Shown: positions 21,103-30,803, counted from the stretch's first letter. The stretch: 64,000 bases of DNA from Sulfitobacter sp. F26169L (GCF_026410285.1 NZ_JAPMLP010000001.1:806001-870000); one strand, 5' to 3'. The notes: a model not told the origin generated them from the sequence alone. Numbers and translations are program-made.

Positions 21103-22107
21103 ATGGCCCAACCTCCTCACGCACAGCGCATCCCCGAAGATCCCGACAAACCGCGCCGCTTTATGTTTGTGCTGCTGGACAAATTCAGCCTGCTTTGTTT
21201 TTCAACAGCTGTGGAAAGCCTGCGGATCGCTAACCGGATGGCCGGGCGGACCTTGTATGAATGGCAAACAATCGGTGAAGGCGGTCAACATGCAGCCTGT
21301 TCTGCCGGAATCGTTTTCCAGCTTGATAACGATCTGGTCGAGATGAATCGCGAAGACACGATCATGGTATGCTCCGGTATAGATGTGCAGTCGGCCACTT
21401 CGAAAAAGGTTCTTTCATGGCTGCGTCGCGAATCCCGCAAGGGGTTGATCATAGGGGGCCTGTGTACGGGGGCATATTCACTGGCCAAGGCCGGTTTGCT
21501 GGATGGGCGGCGGGCAACCATCCACTGGGAAAATCAGGACAGCTTTGGCGAGGAGTTTGAAGAGGTCACACTGACCAAATCGGTTTTCGTTGTCGACAAT
21601 AACCGGATGACCACTGCCGGCGGCACCTCCTCCATCGATCTGATGCTCAAACTCATCGCTGATGATCACGGCGAAGATCTGGCGAACGCGGTTGCAGACC
21701 AGCTTATCTATAGTTCTATCCGCACCGATCAGGACACCCAGCGCCTGAGCGTGCCAACCCGCATCGGCGTGCGCCACCCGAAACTGTCGGCGGTGATCCA
21801 GATCATGGAAACCAATATCGAAGAACCGATAAGCCCCTCGATCCTTGCGCAGGATGTGGGCATGTCGACGCGACAGCTTGAACGTCTGTTTCGCCGTTAC
21901 CTCAACCGCTCGCCCAAGCGCTATTACATGGAACTGCGCTTGCAAAAAGCGCGCAACCTGCTGATGCAAACGGACATGAGTGTGATAAACGTGGCGCTGG
22001 CCTGCGGCTTCGCCTCGCCCTCGCATTTCTCCAAATGCTACCGCGCGCATTATGATACCACCCCGTACCGCGAACGCGGCAGCCACGCGGCACGCCTGTC
22101 CATTTGA
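21103..22107 (+). CDS. GlxA-family (AraC-type) transcriptional regulator
   Basis: A 334-residue regulator. Residues 20-190 form a DJ-1/PfpI-like domain with GGLCTGAYSLAKAGLLDG. Residues 225-325 are a double AraC helix-turn-helix (VGMSTRQLERLFRRYLNRSP, then INVALACGFASPSHFSKCYR). Relatives control glycine betaine, carnitine or arginine catabolism, and the signal here is unknown. The stop overlaps a TTG-started gene by 4 bases. The 185-base gap from the DAHP synthase start carries the divergent promoters. Confidence 0.88.
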   Translation: MAQPPHAQRIPEDPDKPRRFMFVLLDKFSLLCFSTAVESLRIANRMAGRTLYEWQTIGEGGQHAACSAGIVFQLDNDLVEMNREDTIMVCSGIDVQSATSKKVLSWLRRESRKGLIIGGLCTGAYSLAKAGLLDGRRATIHWENQDSFGEEFEEVTLTKSVFVVDNNRMTTAGGTSSIDLMLKLIADDHGEDLANAVADQLIYSSIRTDQDTQRLSVPTRIGVRHPKLSAVIQIMETNIEEPISPSILAQDVGMSTRQLERLFRRYLNRSPKRYYMELRLQKARNLLMQTDMSVINVALACGFASPSHFSKCYRAHYDTTPYRERGSHAARLSI

Positions 22108-23195
22108 GCATTGTCCTACGTATCCTTGCGATATTTCTGGCGTTGGTCACGGGGCTGGTTCTGGCACTGACGCTTTATTTCGGCGCGCCAACATTCTACG
22201 GCTTACGCCCTCATGCCGTCAGCCCTGATCTGGATCACTACGAAGTAGGCGAGCTTGTTGCACTGGCACAGGACGGGCCGCCTTCGGGCATTCTGATCTA
22301 TGATGAATGGTACAAGGATCGCGACGGGAAAACAGGCTGGTTTGTCCTGCCGTTGACCCAGCCGCAAAACATCGACTTTGGCGCGCATGGCGTTCTTGAT
22401 CCGGCACTGTCCAAGCTGTTTGGCGCCCGTCCGCGCCAGTGTAACGGCACGGGGTTGCCCGAAAAAATGATCCGCCTGATCGAACCCGACCGCACCCGCC
22501 CCGGTTTTGCGGGTCGTTCCACCTGCGCACGCGCGCGCATGGATCTGGGCGCAGTCATCGCTGCCGCTACGCCCGCAATCAGGCACAAAACTGATATGAC
22601 ACACGCAGCGCTGTCTGCCTTTGATGCCGCGCCCCCATCAATGGCGCTGCGCGACAACGTTCGGTTATGGCCAACGCCCTATGCCTATCACCGCACCATT
22701 TCATCACCCGTTATCTGGACCCAAACCACACCCACCGGCAGAGAAAGGATGTATCAACTGACCCGTGAAATCACCGATCTGGTAGAGGCAAATACCGTTG
22801 ATGGCCACGTCGGGCTGCGCTTGCGCGTAGAGGATTGGCAGCCCGCGACATCGGATAGCTTGGCGGAACCGCAACTGCCGATCAGGCGAGACAGCGGCGA
22901 AATATTGATCAGCGGCATCGAATTTCGCCGCTTTGATATCGTTGTTCTCTTTGCGACGGATCCGCGCGCAGCCTGTGATAATGTGGCTGCCGAACCCTTC
23001 TTCCAAGGCATTTCCGCGTTGCGGAATCCCCAGATTCTAAAGACAGCACTGGCGGCTGCCAAACCGATGAGCGATGAACTCAAGGGGATAGGTGATGTCC
23101 TGCACGAGCGCGATCTGGCGCGTGAAGCAGCGCTTTCCCCAACGTCAAAAGAACGCCGCTTTCCAGTGACTTGGTACGAAACATCAAACCCTTAG
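22104..23195 (+). CDS. Unknown membrane-anchored protein
   Basis: A 363-residue protein of unrecognised family. It begins MSIVLRILAIFLALVTGLVL, a signal anchor, then a long soluble stretch likely in the periplasm with two cysteines (in PRQCNGT and STCARAR). No enzyme motif was seen. The proposed start is TTG at 22104, overlapping the stop of the GlxA regulator by 4 bases and so translationally coupled. A later start would cut into the hydrophobic segment. The coupling suggests a shared signal or pathway but no function can be given. Confidence 0.65.
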   Translation: MSIVLRILAIFLALVTGLVLALTLYFGAPTFYGLRPHAVSPDLDHYEVGELVALAQDGPPSGILIYDEWYKDRDGKTGWFVLPLTQPQNIDFGAHGVLDPALSKLFGARPRQCNGTGLPEKMIRLIEPDRTRPGFAGRSTCARARMDLGAVIAAATPAIRHKTDMTHAALSAFDAAPPSMALRDNVRLWPTPYAYHRTISSPVIWTQTTPTGRERMYQLTREITDLVEANTVDGHVGLRLRVEDWQPATSDSLAEPQLPIRRDSGEILISGIEFRRFDIVVLFATDPRAACDNVAAEPFFQGISALRNPQILKTALAAAKPMSDELKGIGDVLHERDLAREAALSPTSKERRFPVTWYETSNP

Positions 23196-23346
23196 ACGGG
23201 ATTTTCAACCCCGGTTCCGGCTTGGGAACCAGTATACACCGCGCCACAAAACGCGGCGACAAATCATGGGAAAAATCTGCTTCTCTTTTGTGCCCCTCCC
23301 GCATAGTCTTTGCTGCGAACATTACGTTCCAATTTGGGAGAAACAC

Positions 23347-24540
23347 ATGAAAAAGATGCTTATGGCCACAACGGCCGCAGCACTTGTGGCAACAGGCGCA
23401 TTTGCTGAAAGCCACGCAAACGAAGTCAAACTCGGTATCCTGTTCGGATTTACCGGACCAATTGAATCGCTGACCGGCCCGATGGCTCAGGGCGCCGAAC
23501 TGGCGATGAGCGAAGTAACAGACAGCGGCAAGCTACTGGACGGCGCCAAAGTCAGCCCGATGCGCGCAGACACCGGCTGTATCGACAGCGGTCTGGCAGC
23601 ATCAAACGCCGAACGTCTGATCGCGGACGGCATCAACGGCCTGATCGGCGCGGCATGTTCAGGCGCAACAGGTGCGGTTTTGCAAAACGTCGCTGTGCCA
23701 AACGGCATGGTTATGATTTCGCCCTCTTCCACTTCGCCCGGTCTGACCACAGTCGAAGACAACGGTTTGTTCTTCCGTACAGCACCATCCGATGCGCGCG
23801 AAGGTCAGGTCATGGCAGAGCTGCTGATCGAACGCGGCGTAAAATCCATCGCGTTGACCTACACCAACAACGACTTCGGCAAGGGCCTGTCGGATGCGAT
23901 CGAAACCTCGTTCAAAGAGCTGGGCGGTGAAGTCACTATCGTTGCAGCACACGAAGACGGCAAAGCAGACTATTCCGCCGAAGTAGGCGCGTTGGCTTCT
24001 GCCGGCGGTGATATTCTTGTTGTTGCAGGTTACCTTGACCAAGGTGGTGCTGGCATCATCAACGCCGCACTTGACGCAGGTGCATTCGACACATTCGGCC
24101 TGCCAAACGGCATGGTCGGCGATGCGCTGCCAGAAGCAATCGGCCCTGATCTGAACGGCTCTTACGGCCAGATTCCGGGTGCCGAAGGCAAAGGCATCGA
24201 GGTGTTTAGCAAAATGGCAGAAGATGCCGGCTTCCCCGGAAGCTCTTCCTACGCGCCAGAATCATACGATGCCGCCGCACTTTTCATGCTCGCGATGCAG
24301 GCTGCAGGATCCTCCGATCCGGCAGACTATGTTTCCAAGATAATAGATGTTGCAAACGCACCCGGCGAAAAAATCTATCCAGGCGAGTTGGGTAAGGCGC
24401 TGGATCTGTTGAAAGACGGTCAGGATATCGACTATGTCGGCGGCTCCGCTGTTGAGCTGATCGGGCCGGGTGAATCTGCGGGTTCCTACCGGATCATCGA
24501 GATTATCGACGGAAAAGTTGAAACTGTAGGTTTCAAATAA
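23347..24540 (+). CDS. livK: Branched-chain amino-acid type ABC transporter, substrate-binding protein
   Basis: A 397-residue periplasmic-binding protein of the Leu/Ile/Val (Peripla_BP_6) type. The signal peptide covers residues 1-22 (cleavage near AFAES); the mature chain begins with VKLGILFGFTGPIESLTGPM. The motif LIGAACSGAT is in the ligand cleft. The start at 23347 gives the signal peptide. It heads the livK-livG-livF-orf-livH-livM operon; a hairpin follows before livG. The substrate may be a branched-chain or related amino acid or amide, and the sequence does not settle it. The liv names denote architecture only. Confidence 0.9.
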   Translation: MKKMLMATTAAALVATGAFAESHANEVKLGILFGFTGPIESLTGPMAQGAELAMSEVTDSGKLLDGAKVSPMRADTGCIDSGLAASNAERLIADGINGLIGAACSGATGAVLQNVAVPNGMVMISPSSTSPGLTTVEDNGLFFRTAPSDAREGQVMAELLIERGVKSIALTYTNNDFGKGLSDAIETSFKELGGEVTIVAAHEDGKADYSAEVGALASAGGDILVVAGYLDQGGAGIINAALDAGAFDTFGLPNGMVGDALPEAIGPDLNGSYGQIPGAEGKGIEVFSKMAEDAGFPGSSSYAPESYDAAALFMLAMQAAGSSDPADYVSKIIDVANAPGEKIYPGELGKALDLLKDGQDIDYVGGSAVELIGPGESAGSYRIIEIIDGKVETVGFK

Positions 24541-24576
24541 GCCTTTACCGCTCTATCCGGAGCGATTAGGACGCAG

Positions 24577-24600
24577 CAGCCCGACCACCGTGTCGGGCTG
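24577..24600 (+). promoter_or_regulatory. Hairpin between livK and livG (attenuator or mRNA stabiliser)
   Basis: A 9-bp perfect stem (CAGCCCGAC / GTCGGGCTG) with a 6-base loop and a short T stretch. It is a weak terminator at most. It would let the binding protein be made in excess over the membrane components. Confidence 0.7.
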
Positions 24601-24653
24601 TTTGCACAACCAAAAGAACCGCACAGCAGATGCGGCAAACGGGGATGGGACAT

Positions 24654-25436
24654 ATGATCGTCGTCGACGATTTACACAAACATTTTTCGGGATTTCATGC
24701 TGTGGACGGCGCAAGCCTGACCATCAATGAAGGCTCTATTACCGGATTGATCGGGCCTAACGGTGCGGGAAAAACGACACTTTTCAATGTGATCGCCGGT
24801 GTTCTTAAACCAACATCGGGACGTGTGACGATGGGCGGCGAGGATATCACCGGCCTGCCGCCGCATACGTTGTTTCACAAGGGTCTGCTGCGTACTTTCC
24901 AGATCGCCCATGAATTCCACTCGATGACCTGCCGAGAGAATCTGATGATGGTTCCGGGGGGGCAATCGGGTGAGGTGTTGTGGAACACGTGGTTCGGGCG
25001 CAAGCGCATCGCCAACGAGGAACGCGCCCTGCGCGCCAAGGCCGATGAAGTGCTGGAGTTTCTCACCGTCGAGCATCTGGCGGACCAGAAAGCCGGACAG
25101 ATATCCGGCGGGCAGAAAAAACTGCTGGAACTGGGCCGGACCATGATGGTGGACGCCAAGATTGTGTTTCTGGACGAAGTCGGCGCAGGCGTGAACCGGA
25201 CCCTACTCAACACTATTGGCGATGCCATTTTACGACTCAACAAAGAGCGCGGGTACACATTTGTCGTGATCGAACACGATATGGAATTTATCGGCCGCCT
25301 TTGTAACCCGGTAATCTGCATGGCCGAGGGCCGTGTGCTTGCCGAAGGCACGTTGGACGAGATCAAAGCGAACGAACAGGTCATCGAAGCCTATCTGGGC
25401 ACCGGCCTCAAAAACAAAGAACAGGTGGGCGCATGA
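24654..25436 (+). CDS. livG: ABC transporter ATP-binding protein LivG type
   Basis: A 260-residue ATPase. Walker A is GPNGAGKTT, the signature is ISGGQKKLLELGRTMM, Walker B is IVFLDEVGAGVN, and a switch histidine lies in VIEHDME. It couples ATP hydrolysis to transport of the LivK ligand. Start choices are 24630, 24645 and 24654; 24654 (MIVVDDLHKHF) matches family length and follows GGGGATGGGA. The aspartate normally after LDE is replaced here by V (DEVGAG for DEPTAG), a substitution also seen in LivG-type ATPases. It overlaps livF by 4 bases. Confidence 0.9.
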   Translation: MIVVDDLHKHFSGFHAVDGASLTINEGSITGLIGPNGAGKTTLFNVIAGVLKPTSGRVTMGGEDITGLPPHTLFHKGLLRTFQIAHEFHSMTCRENLMMVPGGQSGEVLWNTWFGRKRIANEERALRAKADEVLEFLTVEHLADQKAGQISGGQKKLLELGRTMMVDAKIVFLDEVGAGVNRTLLNTIGDAILRLNKERGYTFVVIEHDMEFIGRLCNPVICMAEGRVLAEGTLDEIKANEQVIEAYLGTGLKNKEQVGA

Positions 25437-26251
25437 GCGATCCATACGGCGACCGCGGTAATAAAGACCGCTCGATTGCAAACGCAGACGGACAGGGATC
25501 GGTCCTGCCCAAAGCCAGCGGAAAAAGCTACGCGGCAGCTGGCGGTCCGTTTCTGATCGGAGACAACATGACCGGTGGCTATGGCAAAGGCCCCGACATT
25601 TTGCACGGTTGCACCATCGCTGTCGACAAAGGCGAGATCGCTGTGATCGTCGGCCCCAACGGCGCTGGCAAATCAACGGCCATGAAGGCGGTGTTCGGGA
25701 TGCTTGACGTCCGCTCCGGCTCGGTCCGCCTTGATGGCGAAGATATTACCGGCCTCAGCCCGCAGGCGCGTGTGGCCAAGGGGATGGGGTTTGTGCCGCA
25801 GACCTCCAATATCTTCACCTCTATGACGGTCGAGGAAAACCTGGAAATGGGCGCGTTCATCCGCCGCGATGATTACCGCGCCACGATGGAGCAGATATAT
25901 GACCTGTTTCCAATCCTGCGCGACAAACGCAATCAGGCCGCCGGAGAGCTTTCCGGTGGTCAACGCCAGCAGGTTGCCGTGGGCCGCGCGCTGATGACAC
26001 AGCCCAAAGTACTAATGCTCGACGAGCCGACAGCAGGTGTTTCCCCCATCGTCATGGACGAGCTTTTTGACCGCATCATCGAAGTGGCCCGCACCGGTAT
26101 CCCGATCCTGATGGTAGAACAGAACGCCCGACAAGCGCTTGAAATCGCGGACAAAGGATATGTTCTGGTCCAAGGTGCCAATGCCTATACTGGCACGGGC
26201 AAGGAACTGCTGGCCGATCCCGAAGTGCGCAAATCGTTCTTGGGGGGCTGA
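25433..26251 (+). CDS. livF: ABC transporter ATP-binding protein LivF type, with N-terminal extension
   Basis: A 272-residue ATPase with Walker A GPNGAGKST, signature LSGGQRQQVAVGRALM and Walker B VLMLDEPTAGVSP. Typical LivF begins directly with the TAGYGKGPDILHG-type segment. Here about 45 extra residues precede it (MSDPYGDRGNKDRSIANADG and onward), polar and probably disordered. The start ATG overlaps the livG stop as ATGA, which supports the long form; ATG at 25568 (MTGGYGKG) would be the short form. It follows livG and precedes a small exported protein. Confidence 0.88.
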   Translation: MSDPYGDRGNKDRSIANADGQGSVLPKASGKSYAAAGGPFLIGDNMTGGYGKGPDILHGCTIAVDKGEIAVIVGPNGAGKSTAMKAVFGMLDVRSGSVRLDGEDITGLSPQARVAKGMGFVPQTSNIFTSMTVEENLEMGAFIRRDDYRATMEQIYDLFPILRDKRNQAAGELSGGQRQQVAVGRALMTQPKVLMLDEPTAGVSPIVMDELFDRIIEVARTGIPILMVEQNARQALEIADKGYVLVQGANAYTGTGKELLADPEVRKSFLGG

Positions 26252-26258
26252 GGCGTTG

Positions 26259-26648
26259 ATGATCAAACACCATTTCCTGCCAGCTGTATTGTGTTTCTGT
26301 GCCAGCACCGCGCTGGGCGCGCAGGAAATCACCTGCACTTTTATCAGCGAGTGTATTGATACCGAAGCCTGCGAAGACTCCAGTTACACCATTTCGATCA
26401 CCCACAAGGACTTTGCGCACCCGCAGGACGGAATGGATGCAAGCGCTGTCTGGACCGATGATGCCGTGACACGCAATGTCCTGCTGCGCAGCAGGCCCGA
26501 TATCGTTTTTGCGATGTGGGCAGAACACGATGGCCGCCAATTCGGCCGTTTGATGACCGATGGAGCAGGACAGGCCAGATATGTCGTGATGGATTCAACG
26601 ACACCCCTGATGATCAGCTATCATGGTACTTGTAAGGACGCGGAATAA
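26259..26648 (+). CDS. Small exported protein embedded in the liv operon
   Basis: A 129-residue protein of unrecognised family with a signal peptide (residues 1-20, MIKHHFLPAVLCFCASTALG, cleaved near GAQE). The mature part has cysteines in EITCTFISECIDTEACED and one near the end (GTCKDAE), likely disulphide-bonded in the periplasm. It starts 7 bases after livF and its stop shares a base with the livH start, so it is an integral member of the operon. An accessory transporter subunit is possible but unproven. An upstream ATG in the same frame lies within livF and is ignored. Confidence 0.75.
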   Translation: MIKHHFLPAVLCFCASTALGAQEITCTFISECIDTEACEDSSYTISITHKDFAHPQDGMDASAVWTDDAVTRNVLLRSRPDIVFAMWAEHDGRQFGRLMTDGAGQARYVVMDSTTPLMISYHGTCKDAE

Positions 26649-27661
26649 TGGAATTTCTTAACGCAATCGTTGCGCTTGCAAACTACGTCCTTATCCCCGG
26701 CATCGCCTATGGCAGCCAGCTGGCGCTGGGGGCGCTGGGGGTGACGCTGGTTTATGGTATTCTGCGCTTTTCCAACTTTGCCCACGGTGACACGATGGCC
26801 TTTGGCACCATGCTGGTGATCCTGGTTACATGGTGGATGCAATCGGTTGGCATTAGTCTTGGGCCTGTACCAACCGCCCTGCTGGCCCTGCCCTTTGGCA
26901 TTTTGGGCTGCATCGCGCTGGTGCTCCTGACCGACAGGGTTGTTTACCGTTTTTACCGCGAACAAAAGGCAAAGCCCGTGATCCTTGTGATCGTTTCCAT
27001 GGGTGTCATGTTCATCATGAACGGCATCGTGCGATTTATCATCGGGCCGGATGATCAGAGCTTTTCTGACGGGCCGCGTTTCATCATTTCCGCGCGTGAT
27101 TTCAAACGCCTGACCGGACTGGAGGAAGGTCTGGGCATCCGCACAACGCAGTTGATAACAGTTATCACTGCGATCATCGTGGTTGCACTGCTGTTCTGGT
27201 TCCTCAACAAAACCCGCGCCGGAAAATCGATGCGTGCCTATTCCGATAACGAGGATCTGGCGCTGCTGTCGGGCATCAACCCCGAGCGTGTGGTGATGAT
27301 GACGTGGATCATTGTCGCCGGATTGGCGACCATTGCAGGCACGCTTTATGGTCTGGACAAGTCGTTCAAGCCGTTCACATATTTCCAGCTGCTGCTGCCG
27401 ATCTTCGCCTCGGCTGTTGTCGGCGGTATCGGCAGCCCGCTGGGCGCAATCGCAGGCGGATTTGTGATCGCCTTTTCCGAAGTGACCATTACCTATGCAT
27501 GGAAAAAAGTGCTTGGCTATCTGATGCCCGAAAGCCTTGAACCTTCGGGCCTCGTGCAACTGATGTCCACCGACTATAAATTCGCGGTCAGCTTTGTGAT
27601 CTTGCTGATCGTGCTGCTGTTCAAGCCAACGGGCCTCTTCAAAGGGCAATCAACAACATGA
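26648..27661 (+). CDS. livH: ABC transporter permease LivH type
   Basis: A 337-residue integral membrane protein with 8-9 hydrophobic segments and the LivH core GVTLVYGILRFSNFAHGDTM. The conserved loop GRSMRAYSDNEDLA-like stretch appears as GKSMRAYSDNEDLALLSGIN. It forms the translocation channel with LivM. The first base of its ATG is the last base of the preceding stop, and its end overlaps livM by 4 bases. Confidence 0.9.
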   Translation: MEFLNAIVALANYVLIPGIAYGSQLALGALGVTLVYGILRFSNFAHGDTMAFGTMLVILVTWWMQSVGISLGPVPTALLALPFGILGCIALVLLTDRVVYRFYREQKAKPVILVIVSMGVMFIMNGIVRFIIGPDDQSFSDGPRFIISARDFKRLTGLEEGLGIRTTQLITVITAIIVVALLFWFLNKTRAGKSMRAYSDNEDLALLSGINPERVVMMTWIIVAGLATIAGTLYGLDKSFKPFTYFQLLLPIFASAVVGGIGSPLGAIAGGFVIAFSEVTITYAWKKVLGYLMPESLEPSGLVQLMSTDYKFAVSFVILLIVLLFKPTGLFKGQSTT

Positions 27662-28995
27662 CCGATACTGTAAAAAACACAGCCCTCTTTGCGCTGGTCT
27701 TTGCGCTGATCCTGATTTCGGGGTTTTTCCAGGGGTGGAACAACGCGCTGTTTATTCTCAACATGGGGATCATATCCGCCATCATGGCGCTGGGGGTGAA
27801 CCTGCAATGGGGCTTTGCGGGGCTGTTTAACGTCGGTGTTATGGGGTTTGTGGCCTTGGGCGGTCTGGCGGCGGTGCTGATCGGTATGCCCGCCACCCCC
27901 GGCGCATTTGCTGCCGGCGGGCTGGGCGTGATCCTTGCGTTGGTGCTGGGATCGCTAACGATTGTAGCGGCGGTACTGGTTTACAAACGTATGGCCGCAG
28001 GGCGCACCCGCAACCTTGTTATTGCCGCGGTCCTGATCATCGGCTTTTTTGTGTTCCGCGCCATTCTTGACCCTAACGTAGCCCTGATCGAAGCGGTGAA
28101 CCCCGCCTCCACAGGATACCTTGGCGGGTTGAACCCCGGCACGGAAGAAACCTATCGCACCTACGGCTGGATGATGATGATCGCATGGCCGGTTGGCGGA
28201 TTGTTTGCCGCCGGTGCAGCGTGGCTGATTGGCAAGGCTGCACTGGGCCTGCGCTCCGATTATCTGGCGATTGCCACACTTGGTATTGCCGAAATCATCA
28301 TTGCCGTTCTCAAAAACGAGGACTGGCTGACGCGCGGTGTGAAAAACGTGGTCGGCCTGCCCCGCCCAGTCCCTTACGAACTGGATTTGCAGAGCTCCGC
28401 CGCATTTATAGAACGTGCCGCGTCGATGGGTCTGGATCCTGTGGAAGCATCAACCCTCTGGGTGAAAGTGCTATACGCGCTTCTGTTTGCAGCGGTTTTG
28501 GGGGTGCTGTTCTGGCTCACCCAGCGCGCGCTTAATTCCCCTTGGGGCCGGATGCTACGCGCTATTCGTGATAACGAAGTTGCCGCCGAAGCAATGGGCA
28601 AGGACGTTACCGCGCGTCATCTACAGGTGTTTATCCTCGGCTCTGCCATCTGCGGGATTGCAGGCGCGATGATGACCACGCTCGACAGTCAGCTGACACC
28701 GGGCACCTACCAACCGCTGCGCTTTACGTTTCTGGTATGGGTTATGGTGATTGTCGGTGGTTCGGGCAGCAATCTGGGCGCGATTCTGGGCGGATTTCTG
28801 ATCTGGTTCCTTTGGGTGCAGGTAGAACCGATCGGCCTGTTTGTGATGGAACTTATTACTTCCGGCATGGCCGAGGACAACTGGCTGCGTCTTCACCTGA
28901 TCGACAGTGCCGCGCAGATGCGTCTGATGACGATGGGGATTATAATGATCGTTGTTTTGCGGTTCAGCCCCCGTGGCCTGATACCGGAGAAATAG
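27658..28995 (+). CDS. livM: ABC transporter permease LivM type
   Basis: A 445-residue integral membrane protein with the LivM core (LRSDYLAIATLGIAEIIIAV and GRMLRAIRDNEVAAEAMGKD). It is longer than the typical 300-400 residues because of extra loop sequence around residues 130-165 (VALIEAVNPASTGYLGGLNP). It completes the importer with LivH. It is followed by a bidirectional terminator before the convergent HerA-like gene. Confidence 0.9.
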   Translation: MTDTVKNTALFALVFALILISGFFQGWNNALFILNMGIISAIMALGVNLQWGFAGLFNVGVMGFVALGGLAAVLIGMPATPGAFAAGGLGVILALVLGSLTIVAAVLVYKRMAAGRTRNLVIAAVLIIGFFVFRAILDPNVALIEAVNPASTGYLGGLNPGTEETYRTYGWMMMIAWPVGGLFAAGAAWLIGKAALGLRSDYLAIATLGIAEIIIAVLKNEDWLTRGVKNVVGLPRPVPYELDLQSSAAFIERAASMGLDPVEASTLWVKVLYALLFAAVLGVLFWLTQRALNSPWGRMLRAIRDNEVAAEAMGKDVTARHLQVFILGSAICGIAGAMMTTLDSQLTPGTYQPLRFTFLVWVMVIVGGSGSNLGAILGGFLIWFLWVQVEPIGLFVMELITSGMAEDNWLRLHLIDSAAQMRLMTMGIIMIVVLRFSPRGLIPEK

Positions 28996-29085
28996 GGCGA
29001 GGTATGCTCACCGCTACGGCGGGTCTGTCAACGGCTCATCCGGCACGCTGTATCCGGCCCTGAGTGTTGCGGCCCCACGAGCGCC

Positions 29086-29109
29086 GGCAGAGCGGCAGAG
29101 CGGCAGAGC
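29086..29109. repeat. Short tandem repeat, three copies of GGCAGAGC
   Basis: The 8-base unit GGCAGAGC is repeated three times in the non-coding gap after livM. No role is apparent. Confidence 0.7.
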
Positions 29110-29142
29110 GCGACGCAGGGGATTGGCGGCGGCTGGTCCAAG

Positions 29143-29175
29143 CATTCCGGCAGTGCGTTTCACCCTGCCGGAATG
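29143..29175. terminator. Hairpin between convergent livM and HerA-like genes
   Basis: An 11-bp perfect inverted repeat (CATTCCGGCAG / CTGCCGGAATG) with an 11-base loop, placed between two convergent genes. T runs are weak on both sides. It is probably a shared terminator. Confidence 0.7.
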
Positions 29176-29222
29176 GTTCCTTTCGTTGCTGACAGGCGGT
29201 CCGGGCCTGATCCGACAAAAGC

Positions 29223-30803
29223 TCAGCGGCCCTTGAACAATCCGCCCAGAATACCGCGCACGATGCGGCGGCCTGTGGTGCCTTTCAGCTCCTTGATCAC
29301 GACATCCGCAATTGCGCCGCCAAAGCCTTCACCGGCTGGTGCACGGCGGCTGGTGGTGCGCCGCGGAGTGATTGACGCACCTTTTCCGGCGTACCGACGC
29401 GCCTTTTTGAACTCCCGCAGGGACGGGGTTTGCGGCGCGGCGTTTGCCTCGGCTTCTGCCTGTTCGATGGCGGCTTCCGATGCTTCCGCGTCGGCGGCGG
29501 CCTTTTCAGCACGGCTGCGCAGGATTTCGAACGCGCTTTCGCGATCCAAAGGCGTATCGTATTTCCCCGCCATGTCGGATGCCGCCATTAGCGCACTACG
29601 CTGCGCATCCGTAATCGGCCCTAACTGCGAGGATGGTGGCCGGATCAGCGTCCGCTCAACCACGCCGGGCACGCCTTTGGGTTGCAACATGGAAGTCACC
29701 GCCTCACCCACACCCACTTCGCGGATCGCTTCTTCGGTGCTGAAGGCGGGATTATCGCGGTAGGTCCGCGCGGCGAGCCGCAGTTCCTTCTGGTCTTTGG
29801 CAGTAAAGGCGCGCAGCGCGTGCTGGACGCGGTTGCCAAGCTGGCCCAAGATGTCTTCCGGTACATCGGCGGGGTTCTGGGTGATGAAATAGACACCCAC
29901 ACCCTTGGAGCGGATCAGCCGCGCGACCTGCTCTACCTTGTCCACCAGTGCCTTTGGCGCATCATCAAACAACAGGTGCGCTTCGTCAAAGAAAAACACC
30001 AGCTTGGGCTTGTCCGCATCCCCGACCTCGGGCAGTTCCTCGAACAGCTCCGAAAGCAGCCACAATAGAAAAGTTGCATAAAGCTTTGGCGCGCCCATCA
30101 ACTTGTCCGAGGCCAGAATGTTGATCATTCCTCGGCCGTCCGCATCTGTACGCATCAGGTCCGACAGTGCCAGCGCAGGCTCCCCGAACAGCTTGTTACC
30201 GCCTTGGTTTTCAAGAACCAGCAACCGCCGCTGGATCGCACCAATCGACGCAGAGGACACGTTGCCATAGCGCAAGGAAAGTTCCTTGGCGTTTTCACCG
30301 ATCCACACCAGCAGCGCCTGTAAATCTTTCAAATCCAGAAGCGCCATGCCGTCTTCGTCGGCGACGCGAAAGGCGATGTTCAGAATACCTTCCTGCGCTT
30401 CGCTTAGCCCCAGCAACTGGCCCAGCAGCAGCGGCCCCATTTCGGAAACGGTGGTGCGCACCGGATGGCCCTGTTCGCCAAACAGATCCCAGAAGGTGAC
30501 AGGAAAGGCATCGTAGCTGAAATCAGTGAAGCCGATTTTTTCAGCGCGCTCTGTGAATGGGTCGTGAAGTTTGTGATCGGGGTCACCCGCAGCGGCAAGA
30601 CCGCTGAGATCACCTTTGACATCCGAAAGGAAGACCGGAACGCCCGCATTTGCAAACCCTTCCGCCATGATCTGTAGCGTGACCGTTTTACCAGTGCCTG
30701 TGGCACCCGCTACCAGACCGTGACGGTTGGCATATTTCAGCGATAAATATTGTTTTATGCCGTAATCAGGTCCGCCGCCGCCAATAAAAAGGTCTGAACT
30801 CAC
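29223..30803 (-). CDS. HerA-like ATPase (DUF853/YjgR family)
   Basis: A 526-residue protein of the FtsK-HerA superfamily with Walker [15 protein letters not shown] near residue 34 and Walker [18 protein letters not shown] near residue 270. The arginine-rich C-terminal tail is low-complexity. The YjgR/DUF853 family is widespread, with no settled role. No nuclease gene lies next to it, so it does not form the HerA-NurA pair or a defence system here. It is monocistronic, and its upstream region holds an inverted repeat. Confidence 0.88.
   Translation of the reverse strand: MSSDLFIGGGGPDYGIKQYLSLKYANRHGLVAGATGTGKTVTLQIMAEGFANAGVPVFLSDVKGDLSGLAAAGDPDHKLHDPFTERAEKIGFTDFSYDAFPVTFWDLFGEQGHPVRTTVSEMGPLLLGQLLGLSEAQEGILNIAFRVADEDGMALLDLKDLQALLVWIGENAKELSLRYGNVSSASIGAIQRRLLVLENQGGNKLFGEPALALSDLMRTDADGRGMINILASDKLMGAPKLYATFLLWLLSELFEELPEVGDADKPKLVFFFDEAHLLFDDAPKALVDKVEQVARLIRSKGVGVYFITQNPADVPEDILGQLGNRVQHALRAFTAKDQKELRLAARTYRDNPAFSTEEAIREVGVGEAVTSMLQPKGVPGVVERTLIRPPSSQLGPITDAQRSALMAASDMAGKYDTPLDRESAFEILRSRAEKAAADAEASEAAIEQAEAEANAAPQTPSLREFKKARRYAGKGASITPRRTTSRRAPAGEGFGGAIADVVIKELKGTTGRRIVRGILGGLFKGR

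Noticed and set aside
24577..24600. Hairpin after livK as a full terminator ending the operon
   Set aside because: The T run is short and livG-livM clearly belong with livK, so it is treated as an attenuator.
29086..29109. Tandem GGCAGAGC repeat as a CRISPR or regulatory array
   Set aside because: Only three 8-base units without spacers; no cas genes anywhere in the window.
29223..30803. HerA-like ATPase as part of a phage-defence pair
   Set aside because: No nuclease or other defence gene adjoins it, and the protein fits the widespread YjgR/DUF853 family.
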